From positions 312,074-338,398 of the forward strand of contig RHPI01002888.1 of the NCBI GenBank assembly GCA_009103225.1: 26,325 nucleotides of DNA, in the 5' to 3' direction. The position numbers were made by a program, and so were the translations under genes. Origin of the DNA: Chlorokybus atmophyticus (Eukaryota > Streptophyta > Chlorokybophyceae > Chlorokybales > Chlorokybaceae). Shown here piece by piece: positions 18,146-26,325 of the stretch. Position 1 is the first letter of the stretch. Each line of letters opens with the position of its first letter. Below the pieces are notes generated by a model, which worked only from the letters and a program-made list of their open reading frames with translations, did no database searches and had not been told where the DNA came from.

Positions 18146-19577
18146 TGTAGCTGTGGGCGGGCCTCAACTCTGGGAACTTGAGCCAGCAGACTGACTCCAA
18201 ATGACCAGTCTTGTGACAGTGGTCGCAAACCAAAGTTGAGTATTCTTCGGTGCACTCCTTTTGGTAGTGCCCATGCCGTCCACAGCGATGACACAGCACA
18301 GGGGCAGCAAGTGCAGCATGAGCTGACCGTTTCCCTTTGTCGCGTGCTGGTGGAGCGTCCCGGCCACGGTCGCGGCGAGGAGGCTCAGTTGTCGTGCTGA
18401 CTACAGGCCGTGCGGCGCTGAAGTTGGTGTTCAGCACGTCCTTCTCATACACCAAGCGCTTGTGGATGGCTTGTGCAGTCTCGAAGGCTTCTTTGAGGGT
18501 GTAGCCAAGGGGCCTGCTGTAGTTCAGAGTCAGGCGTGTCGACTCGCTCAGAGCAGCATCCAACTCATTGACGTATATCACTGCAGCAGCCTCCTCACTG
18601 ACAATCTTGTAGTCAGTGTCCTTCAGCAGACCTTCCAGTCTGGAGTACAAGCGGAGGGGATCCTCATTGGGCTTGCGTCGGAAGCGTCTCAGCTCCTCAA
18701 CCTTGCTGGTGGTCTGAGGAGGGAAGGTACGGCGCAGGGCAGCGTACAGGTCCTTGAGTGGAGAATCAGAGATGGCAGCACCTACGGTGATGGCTGGTGC
18801 GCGCAGTGCTACTGACCCGAGGGTGAAAGCGCTGCCTCCTGCACGAGAGCCAGGCGTTGCTGGAGGTAAAGGAGTACCCCACTCTGCGACTGCCGCTTGC
18901 TGTACAGCTCTTTGTTCCTCAATGATGATGGCAGAACGGTCAAGGATGCGGACTCGACGTGTGGGCTCCTTGGACTCAACTTCTGCAGGGGTCAAGTTGA
19001 CAAGTACCAGCTCTGGTTCCTCCTCCTCTGCCTGCTTGAGAGCTGCAGCTATGGACAAGCCTGTTACTGCACCTGAAGTGGCAGGTGGAACGACACCTGC
19101 TGGACGGTGCAGAGATGCAGATGCTATGGTGCTGGCAAGCTCGCCATAGCCGTCTACTCGATGCAGTTCAGCAACGGACTTCCATACATCGTGTGCTTTA
19201 TGATCAAGATACTGAGCAGCAATGTGGAAAGAGATCTCATCTGACCAGTCTTTGTTCTTCAGAGCTTGCTGCCGCATCTTGGAGTGGAACTTGATGATGA
19301 ACTCATCCAGCGAGGTGGTGCCGGCACGTCCGGAGAAGCGCAGGGATGTGGTTGAATTGGAAGACTCCATCTCGTTGTCGTCGCTGTCCGATGATAGTGG
19401 AGAAGCTTGATGACGAGGAGTAGAGTGGAGCGGGGTGAAGCTGGAGATGGAGCGCGAGCCTCTGCTGCTGCGGTCGATGCTCCCGTCACTGGTCCGCTCG
19501 TAGGTGAGGTTGGTGGTTGGGCTCCAACTGCTGAGGTCACCCTCGTCTATTGGGGAGAACGGGGTGGGCCTGCTCAT
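18141..19577 (-). pseudogene. Element B gag, first part, with two zinc knuckles
   Basis: This is the N-terminal and main part of the element B gag, open from an ATG at 19577. A capsid-like helical region is seen (LYAALRRTFPPQTTSKVEEL, then RFRRKPNEDPLRLYSRLEGL), then a basic stretch (RRDRGRDAPPARDKGKR). Two CCHC knuckles follow, CHRCGRHGHYQKEC (residues about 429-442) and CDHCHKTGHLESVC (about 451-464). The frame is cut at residue about 478 by element E; past E it resumes in exactly the same frame. Without E the gag would be about 837 residues, long for the family because of the added low-complexity tail. Gag forms the particle and packages RNA. Confidence 0.92.
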
Positions 19578-20300
19578 ACAGCTGGTCCAGAGGTGAAAGG
19601 GTAGAGTGCTTGTGCTCTACCGCCTATCCTGATGCTGTTACCACCCAACACACTAGTGCTTGTGCGCACTATGTGATGACAATGATATCGAATGCCCAGC
19701 GATCTATCCCTGGGTGCAGACTGCACTATCTGATGCAGATTGCAACACACTCACTTGTGCAAAGTGGGTGACACTGTCAGTCAACAAGCCACTACGTTAG
19801 GTAGTGCTGTGGACACAGTTCTTTGCATGAGTGGATAGAATGATACACTGTTAAGTGAGGTGAATGAGTGTGCAACACGTGGATACAACACCCTGACTAC
19901 TCAAACAACACACCACCGTCAAGCTCACAGCAATGACAGGCACAGTGCACAAGAGCATGCACCGTGTCTCACGCAGTAAGGGAATTCTTGGCAACCGGGG
20001 CAGCGTGCTTCCAGTTCAAGTCGCTTCACAAGCTCTTTAGAAACAGAGTCTTTACTTCTTAGTACTCCTAGTACTCACAGTACTCACTTACAGTGTCACC
20101 AGCCAGTCTGGTGACGTGACTTCCTACTTATACATGTCAAATCATGACTGTGCAGTGCCACGCGGGCACTAGGCCAACGGTCACATCGAGGCCTCATGCT
20201 ATTTTGGAAATCTCCTAAGACTCGATATAGCACATGTGTTCTTAACAGACTTACAACTAATCAGCTACGCGCGGTCCCTACAGACAGGTCTATAAAGTAG
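19578..20300 (-). promoter_or_regulatory. Probable 5' LTR and leader region of element B
   Basis: This is non-coding DNA upstream of the element B gag. On the minus strand a PBS-like TGGTAACAGCATC (19631-19643) resembles the initiator tRNA(Met) site TGGTATCAGAGC imperfectly. A TATA-like TATAAGTA lies at 20125-20132. A short hairpin, GGTAGAG/CTCTACC, is at 19600-19621. The LTR start could be at 19791 (TGGCTTGTTGACTG, shared with the 3' end) or further out, for example at TGTAGGGACC near 20281; I could not decide. No gene is seen in it. Confidence 0.45.
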
Positions 20301-20444
20301 CCCTAGCTACATGCTACATGAGTGGTACAGTAGCTAGCAGTAGGCTGGGGCTCGCGCGGTCTTCATGCTGGTAGCCCGGGCGTGGGGCTGGGTGTAGGCA
20401 TGCTCGAGAAGGACTGGCATGCGAGGGTAGATGGCATGACAGCT
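20301..20444. repeat. 144-bp repeat, copy 2, at the junction of element B flank and fragment C1
   Basis: One mismatch to 14731-14874, same orientation. Its right end abuts fragment C1 in the codons after the CVVREK motif. Its left end abuts the LTR-like region upstream of element B. CTAGCTAC (20303-20310) pairs with GTAGCTAG (20329-20336) as a perfect 8-bp stem, whereas copy 1 has one mismatch there. Confidence 0.9.
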
Positions 20445-21512
20445 TTCTCACGCACCACGCACAACCATGCACCTTTCGACTTTATTGGGAATAGCAACTT
20501 CATTAACTCCGCGTATGACACCTGAGGAATTGCAGACATACCGGGCTGTTTACCTCTTTTAAAGTCCACTCCCACAATGCTTGCATTTTCCTTTGCCGTG
20601 ATTGCCCTGCATCATCCTAACGCAGCTGCACAACCGCCCATGCCGTCGTGCTGGGGTGGTCTTTAGCTTCAATGGGGCAATTGCGTAAGCCATGTATGGT
20701 CTCTCCATGAATGGTGAGCACGTGTTGCCTCCAATCAATGCTTGGATTGTGTTTATGTAGCCACGGTAGACCCAAAACTCCATCGAACCCGTTCTCCAAT
20801 GTGATGCAGCAAGATCGCATACGCTCACTTGACCAATGCGGACTTGCAGCTCTTTGGTCATTAATGACATTCCTTCAGTCTCGACCATTCTCTTCCATCA
20901 GCGAGCCCGACTTCTCCTCCACGCCACGGCGAGAGCCATCCGAATCGCCGTGCAACAACTTCCGCCATGAAATTGCTATTTGCTCCACTATCAATCATCA
21001 ACTTGCACTCTCTCCATCTTTCTCCACCGTATCGAATGCGTGCTCGGACTCCTAAGTACTTTCGTGCTTCTTCACTAGCATAACTCACCACCATTCGAGT
21101 ATACATTGTTACCATGCCTCCGTGGTCATAAATCTTCTTGCTCGAGCAACGTGTTGCACAATCCGGGCATGCTTGAGGCTACTTCCCATCCTCAGTATTA
21201 GCCTCTGCACTTACTGAGGGCAATCGTTTCCCTGCCGCACGCCGTTTTGCTCTATCGCGTTCACGCTGTTGCAACGTATGTCTCGACTAGGCGCATCTCC
21301 TCGCGCACTCCTTGGACAGTTAAAGACCAGATGTGCAGTGGAGTCACACACGTAACACTTACGCACAGCACCAGCTGGACGCCGCTCAGCGTTCCGCAGC
21401 ACGTCTTCTAAGGATGACGGGGTGCGTGGCGGTGTCGAACACACCATCACCTTCTGCTTCAACCTCGACGCAACCCAAGCACCTGCGCGCTGCCCACGCC
21501 GTTATACGCGTC
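20445..21512 (-). pseudogene. Fragment C1: chromovirus gag 3' end and protease
   Basis: On the minus strand this begins inside gag next to the 5' LTR of element D. It shows the zinc knuckle CYVCDSTAHLVFNC (about 21350-21310), and gag ends in Pro-Gln-stop at 21211. The protease follows in another frame, with LMIDSGANSNFMAE (about 21015-20975), the downstream RIGQVSV...ENGFDGVLGLPWLHKHNPS segment, and the linker VSYAELMKLL...KGAWLCVVREK ending at 20445. It matches element D segment by segment. Frameshifts split the protease, so it is a relic. The RT that should follow is missing; after the 144-bp repeat comes element B. Fragment C2 is probably its distal part. Confidence 0.88.
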
Positions 21513-22184
21513 TGTAACAGTCAAGGCCAAATTCTGTGATTTTCATGGCCGTTTTAGGCCTTATTTGTAAGGTACATGTTTTTAATGACTTGTGGTGGAT
21601 ATCGGTGAGTTATGAGTCTGCCGCGGATATCGACCGGGGCCCCAAGACCAGTCCGGAAGGTGCCAGAAAACGGAGGGCCAGTCGAGAAGGGCTCGACCAG
21701 ATTTCTGGAAGGGCCTGGCGCCAAGTAGTATAACTTGACCATATGAGCAGCAAATTAGGAGATCTTTGGTGCGTTGGAAAGGTCTAGAAGTGTACTACAA
21801 GATTCTGCAAGAATATCTTAGCTTCTAGGTCCGTCTAGCGCTAGAATCGTCTAGACAGTAGCATGTGCAGACTGGTAGGTATAAAAGTGACATTCTACAA
21901 TTTGCAATACAACCTTTAGCTCCCTAGTTTCTGGTGTGCAAGCTTGGTGGTGGTTAGCAGGGGTTGCTAGCGTGTGGCTACCGGTGTGTGCTTGCTTGTG
22001 TGACGATCCAAGGCGCTACACAAGTCGGTGTGTAGCTTCGAGCGCATGCGCGTGCGTACGCGAGTGGCGGGGCGCGCGTGTGTGCTTGGCAGAGGGGGCA
22101 AGGTTCCGGTGTGAATACCGTGTCTTGGTGAGAGGGTTGTGGATTGGACCAACTCACAGGTGACAAGGCACGAGCACCGTCACA
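21513..22184 (+). repeat. Element D 5' LTR
   Basis: It starts TGTAACAG and ends CACCGTCACA, two bases before the primer-binding site. It shares its termini and a GGCAAGGTTCCGGTG block with the 3' LTR of element A. Several TCTAG units lie at about 21782-21858, including the palindrome TCTAGCGCTAGA, upstream of the TATA box. The opposite LTR is not in the window, so its age cannot be estimated. Confidence 0.85.
21880..21887 (+). promoter_or_regulatory. TATA box in element D 5' LTR
   Basis: TATAAAAG in the context GGTAGGTATAAAAGTGAC, about 300 bp before the end of the LTR and downstream of the TCTAG repeats. This is the likely core promoter for the genomic transcript. Confidence 0.7.
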
Positions 22185-22186
22185 AC

Positions 22187-22198
22187 TGGTATCGGAGC
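22187..22198 (+). other. Primer-binding site of element D, tRNA(iMet) 3'-end type
   Basis: TGGTATCGGAGC differs by one base from TGGTATCAGAGC, the site complementary to the 3' end of plant initiator methionine tRNA. It lies two bases after the LTR, which also fixes the LTR's right boundary. Confidence 0.85.
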
Positions 22199-22278
22199 AC
22201 GGTTTACGAAGGTGAGAGAGGAAGTGTGTGGGCGTTTACACTTTTCATTCGGAAGCGGAGTGTAGTGTGTTAGTGGAG

Positions 22279-23307
22279 ATGGAGGATGCTCGCATGGAAG
22301 AGCTTCAAGCTGCCATCTTGGCACTGAGGGAAGAGCTTCATCACACTCAAGCGGCGGCACAAGCACAACGCGAGGCGTATGAGCATGCGATGGCGCGTGT
22401 ACAAATTCCCATGGCATCAAGCTCGCGCGTGCATGTGAAGGTGCCAAAGCCCAAGCCATTCAGGGGTCAACGTGATGGAGATGCAGTGGATGAATGGATT
22501 TTTCAAGTATCGTCTTGGTTGAAGCTCACGGAGGTGCCCACGCATCTGCACGTGGAGGTTGCAGCGACATTGCTTGAAGGTGCAGCACTTGTGTGGTGGA
22601 GGCATCGATGTACGCGTGTTGCAAACGGGTTGGCGCTACCATTGACCACCATGGAAGAGTTGGCACTGGAGGTCAGGCATCAATTTGTTCCCGTTGAGAG
22701 CGTGAAGGCCGCACGCGACAAACTTGCAGCCCTTGTGCAAATGGGGTCGGTGATGGCGTACACGGCCGCGTTTCAGCGATTGGTGATGTCCATACCCAAT
22801 ATGACCGAGGAGGAGCAGTTGGACAGGTATACACGTGGTTTAAAACCTTTGGGGCGTAAAGAAGTGGAGCTACGGGACCCGAAGACACTCGCGGAGGCTA
22901 TACGCATCGCGGAGCGTCTCGACGCGTTGTACTTCAAGTCCACCACAAGAAACACTGACTGGAGGCAAAGGCATGGTGATCAGCCCCGGGGAGGCTTTCA
23001 ACATGCATGGAGACGAGGAGAACCAAGTTCAGCACTTGCCAATGGAGGTGGAGCTGACTCTGGGCCTGCACCAATGGAGGTGGGTGCCATACACACGCAT
23101 GGAAGTGAGGCGAAGCACGGCGGACGTGGTGAAAGAGGTAAAGGTGTGCGCAAGTGTTATGCGTGTGGGTCGACGGAGCATTTGGCGTACGGATGCCCCA
23201 AACGAAGCACGCAAAGGCCAACACCGGATGGCAACCCTCGCCGTGATCGTCGCGTCAACACCATGGAGCAAAATGGCGTGGAGCAGGAAAACGACTTCCC
23301 CCAGTAG
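22279..23307 (+). CDS. Element D gag polyprotein
   Basis: Intact gag of 342 residues from the ATG at 22279; an in-frame ATG at 22228 would add 17 residues. The N-terminus (MEDARMEELQAAILALREEL) looks like a coiled coil. The capsid-type domain follows, with PFRGQRDGDAVDEWIFQVSS, LVWWRH, FVPVESVKAARDKLAALVQM and YTAAFQRLVMSIPNM. Near the C-terminus is one zinc knuckle, CYACGSTEHLAYGC. Gag makes the particle shell and packages the RNA. It ends in Pro-Gln-TAG, as in elements A and C. Pol lies in the -1 frame and overlaps the gag end by about 60 bases (open from 23247), so a frameshift or a similar recoding step is needed. I see no canonical slippery heptamer. Confidence 0.92.
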   Translation: MEDARMEELQAAILALREELHHTQAAAQAQREAYEHAMARVQIPMASSSRVHVKVPKPKPFRGQRDGDAVDEWIFQVSSWLKLTEVPTHLHVEVAATLLEGAALVWWRHRCTRVANGLALPLTTMEELALEVRHQFVPVESVKAARDKLAALVQMGSVMAYTAAFQRLVMSIPNMTEEEQLDRYTRGLKPLGRKEVELRDPKTLAEAIRIAERLDALYFKSTTRNTDWRQRHGDQPRGGFQHAWRRGEPSSALANGGGADSGPAPMEVGAIHTHGSEAKHGGRGERGKGVRKCYACGSTEHLAYGCPKRSTQRPTPDGNPRRDRRVNTMEQNGVEQENDFPQ

Positions 23308-26300
23308 GTGAGGAGGCTACTGCTGGGGATAGGAAGGAGCCTCATGCACGGACGGATGCTGTGACATTTCCATTAAAGAAGCAAGAAGAGATGGCTTTGA
23401 ACGCGCCAATGGTGGTGAGTTATGCAAACGAGGAGACAACAAAGTACTTCGGGCTTCGAGCACACATTTGCGATGACCAAGGACGATGGAGAGAGTGTAA
23501 GCTCATGATTGATAGCGGTGCCAACAGCAACTTCATGAGTATTGATATCGCGCGGCGTTACGGTTGGCTTTCGTCATTACGAGGAGGTGAAGTGAAGCTC
23601 GCTGATGGAGAGCCACCCTCTGGAGGTGATGGCGCTGCGTTTATGACCAAAGAGTTGTGCGTTCGCATTGGGAAGATGAAGGAGAGCATGCGATTTTGCT
23701 GCATCACCCTACGGAACGGGTTTGATGGGATTTTGGGACTACCGTGGCTATGGCAACATAATCCAGCCATCAATTGGAGGAAGCGCGTGCTCACCATCGA
23801 GCGAAACGGTGGAGAGTCCATTCAAGCTGCATCGGACGTCATCGAGGCGCGGCACGCACAATTAGGTGGTACGACAATTGCCCAGATCTCTTATGTGCAA
23901 TTGAGGAAGTTATTGTCTCCACGGAAGGCAAAGGCTGCATGGTTGTGCGTGGTGCGCGAAAACACTGCAAAGTCAGCACCGGAGCTGAGTGACGATGTTC
24001 AGACGGCTACTATGGACCCCGAGGTGTGTAAACTTGTTAAAGAATACCAAGATATCATGGTGGACGGACTTCCATCTGGTCTACCACCTCCACGGAGCGT
24101 AGACCACCGTGTGGAGCTGATTGAGGGCGTGCACAAGCCACCGTATCGACCCGTATACAAGTTGTCACCTTTGGAACTGGAAGAGGCCGAGAGGCAGGTG
24201 GCGGACTTGCTGAAAAGAGGCTACATCAGGCCTAGTAAGTCCCCCTATGGTGCACCTATTTTGTTTGTACGAAAGAAGAACGGGAGCTTGCGCATGTGCG
24301 TCGACTACCGAGCTCTCAACAACATCACGAAGAGGAATTGCTTTCCACTCCCACGTATCGACGAGTTGCTGGAGCAATTGCAAGGTGCGCAGTACTTCAC
24401 AACACTTGATCTTGCTGGAGGTTATCACCAAATTCGCATCGCGCCCGAGGATGTGGAGAAAACAGCTTTTAACACACGTTATGGGCACTACGAGTGGTTG
24501 GTCATGTCCTTCGGACTTACGAACGCACCGGCAACATTTCAAACGCTTATGAACAGCGTTTTTGCTGACTTGATTGGTAAGGGAGTCCTCGTGTACCTCG
24601 ACGACATTTTGGTGTACGCGACAACAAAGGAGGAGCACGTGGCACTTCTACGGCGCGTGTTGCAGCGTTTGCGCGAACACAAGTTGTACGCCCAGCTACA
24701 GAAGTGCAAATTCTTGCTTCGAGAGGTGGAGTACCTAGGCCACATTGTGTCGCATGAAGGCATCAAGCCGGACCCCAACAAAGTGCAGGTGGTGCGCGAG
24801 TGGGCTGCCCCGACCAATGTAAAGGAGGTGATGTCCTTTTTAGGCCTTGCGGGGTATTATCGCAAGTTTATTATGGGGTTTTCGCGCATAGCTGCTCCCT
24901 TGACTACCCTACTCAAGAAGGGAAAGCATTGGAGCTGGTCAGCAACAGAGGAACATGCATTTGCTGCGTTGAAGAAGGCGCTGACGGAGGCACCAGTCCT
25001 GGCTCACCCCAACATGGAAAAGACATTTATTTTGGCTTGCGACGCGTCCGACACAGCCGTAGGAGCTGTTTTGCAGCAAGACCATGGCAACGGCCTTCAA
25101 CCAGTAGCATTCTTCAGCAAAAAGATGAGTGGTGCGGAGCTGAATTACCCCGTGCACGAGAAGGAACTTTTAGCGCAAGTCATGGCGCTACGACAATGGC
25201 GTTGTTTTTTGGAAGGCAAAAAGTTCGTGCTTGAGACGGATCACTCTCCACTGAGGTACTTACAAACACAACCTCATCTGAGTCGCAGACAAGCTCGATG
25301 GCTTGAGTTCTTTCAACTTTTTGACTTCGATATCAAGTACAAGCCCGGTACGTCAAATGGTGTTGCTGACGCGCTGAGCCGGCTTAATGCAATTGAGGCA
25401 CTCGCTCAAGTGCAGCCCGAGTGGACCGACCAGATTCGGCAAGTGCTTCGTGAAGACACGGAGGGTATGAAAGTGTTGCAAGAGCTGGAAAATACAGCTA
25501 CGGACACAAGTGGGCACTGGTCAATGCGCGACGGGCTGCTGTGGCACCATGGGCGCTTGTACATCCCCAACGTCGCGCATATCCGTGTGAAGTTGCTGAA
25601 GGAAGCTCATGACGTGCCCATTGCTGGTCACCAAGGGTTGGAAAGGACTTTGGCAAGCTTAAAACAGCGTTTTTACTGGCGAGAGATGCATCGCGATGTG
25701 CGCGACTACGTGGCGTTGTGCGACGCATGCCAAAGGGTGAAGGCAAGCAACCAAAAGCCAGGTGGGTTGCTGCAACCTCTCCCTGTGCCATTGTCCAAGT
25801 GGGAGCAAGTTACCATGGACTTTATCACGGGGCTACCAAAGACAAAAGAAGGGTACGACGCTATACTTGTGTTCGTCGATAAAACCAGCAAAATGGTACG
25901 CTTGGCACCGTGTAGTGAGTCTTGCACGGCACCGGAGGCAGCACGCTTGTTCGTGAAGCATGTATTTCGTTCTCATGGATTACCACGAAGCATTGTGAGT
26001 GATCGCGACCCGCGCTTTACAAGTAAGTTTTGGGAGGCGCTGCATAGTGCACTGGGTACCACACTGAAGTTTAGCACGGCATTCCACCCGCAAACTGATG
26101 GGCAAACGGAGCGGGCCAACCGTGTGATCGAGGACATGCTGCGTTGCTACGTTAACGCGCGACAACACAATTGGGAGGAGCTGCTTGAGTTGGTTGAGTT
26201 TGCGATCAACAACCACCACAATGCAAGGACAGGTGTCACCCCCTTCCTTATGAACTACGGGCAACATCCATTGACACCGTTGACGGCATGGACACCGCGA

Positions 26301-26325
26301 CGACATGACGTGCGTGTGGAGGCAG
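23247..26325 (+). CDS. Element D pol polyprotein (protease, RT, RNase H, integrase), incomplete at the window edge
   Basis: One frame is open from after a TGA at 23244-23246 to the end of the window, over 1,020 codons. In order it carries the aspartic protease (LMIDSGANSNFM, Asp codon at 23511), the linker ([18 protein letters not shown]), RT ([42 protein letters not shown], catalytic YLDDILVY at 24594) and RNase H (ACDASDTAVGAVLQQDHGNG; HEKELLAQVM; ETDHSPLRYL). Integrase follows, with its HHCC finger (HDVPIAGHQGLE ... CDACQRVK) and core residues in TMDFITGLP, VSDRDPRFTS and GQTERAN. Compared with element A it lacks two residues in the RT palm (EKTAF where A has EEKKTAF). The frame has no stop, so expression is plausible. 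The first in-frame ATG is well inside, which argues for translation as a Gag-Pol fusion. Confidence 0.95.

Larger units (their letters stand above)
10575..19791 (-). mobile_element. Element B: Ty3/gypsy element with DNA methyltransferase and PHD finger
   Basis: This large minus-strand element reads, 5' to 3', gag with two zinc knuckles, DNA methyltransferase, reverse transcriptase, RNase H, integrase and PHD finger. The RT-RNase H-integrase order is that of Ty3/gypsy. Its sequence is only distantly related to elements A, C and D. Its termini are tentative. A PBS-like site lies at 19631-19643 and a G-run at 10613-10620. A 15-base match (CAGTCAACAAGCCAC at 10599-10613 and 19778-19792) may mark the LTR start, with the 3' LTR cut down to about 38 bp. 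It is interrupted by element E in gag and by a 144-bp repeat in the methyltransferase. Four in-frame stops and several frameshifts show it is inactive. No aspartic protease was found. Confidence 0.88.
21513..26325 (+). mobile_element. Element D: apparently intact Ty3/gypsy chromovirus, 3' end outside the window
   Basis: This element has a 5' LTR with TATA box, an initiator-tRNA(Met) primer site, an uninterrupted gag and an uninterrupted pol that stays open to the window's right edge in integrase. The catalytic residues of protease, RT, RNase H and integrase are all present. It is inserted in the gag of fragment C, which lies on the opposite strand to its left. The chromodomain and 3' LTR expected by comparison with element A lie beyond 26325. 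It is the best candidate in the window for a recently active element. Confidence 0.93.

Noticed and set aside
19600-19621. Hairpin GGTAGAG/CTCTACC considered as part of a tRNA gene
   Set aside because: No cloverleaf, T-arm or anticodon arm could be arranged around it, so it is only a short stem-loop in the leader of element B.
20363-20575. Open frame joining the chromovirus linker to a Pro/Ser-rich tail
   Set aside because: The tail is a chance translation of the 144-bp repeat read through from fragment C1, not a fused domain.

Overview
The window is nuclear DNA from a eukaryote of the green lineage. It holds one intron-rich cytochrome P450 gene beside a nest of LTR retrotransposons. A streptophyte (charophyte-type) alga is my best guess, but I cannot name the species. 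Three things point that way: a plant-like P450 cut into 11 exons by GT-AG introns, several of them rich in TG/CA; chromodomain Ty3/gypsy elements; and a Ty3/gypsy element carrying a C5 cytosine DNA methyltransferase (DNMT), an arrangement reported for charophytes and dinoflagellates. No bacterial features, rRNA or tRNA genes or CRISPR arrays are visible.

Layout, left to right. (A) 1-3842, + strand: the 3' part of a decayed chromovirus (Ty3/gypsy with chromodomain), ending in a 3' LTR. 3843-6755: AT-rich non-coding DNA with a (TG)33 microsatellite, two perfect palindromes and a cluster of TGCATTTATC-type inverted repeats just upstream of the P450. 6756-9538, + strand: a complete P450 whose spliced product is 501 residues. 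About 9880-10574, - strand: a fragment (C2) of a second chromovirus copy. About 10575-19791, - strand: element B, a large Ty3/gypsy element that reads gag - DNMT - RT - RNase H - integrase - PHD finger. 16106-18140, + strand: element E, a young non-autonomous Ty1/copia-type element inside B's gag, with 457-bp LTRs and a GTGGT target duplication. 19792-20300: non-coding, LTR-like. 20301-20444: second copy of a 144-bp repeat whose other copy interrupts the DNMT. 20445-21512, - strand: fragment C1 (gag 3' end and protease) of the C chromovirus. 21513-26325, + strand: element D, an apparently intact chromovirus of the A/C family, running off the right edge.

The insertions give a relative order. 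D inserted into C. B lies between two parts of C that are not adjacent in the element, so about 1.2 kb of C (the RT) is missing. The 144-bp repeat and E both interrupt B. E's LTRs differ at only about 4 of 457 positions, so it is recent. B carries several stops and frameshifts and is dead as it stands, but its domain order is easy to read.

The most notable content is element B. It couples a predicted DNA-methylation writer (DNMT, joined in frame to reverse transcriptase) with a predicted chromatin reader (a C-terminal PHD finger, where the A/C/D family has a chromodomain), and I can find no aspartic protease in it.
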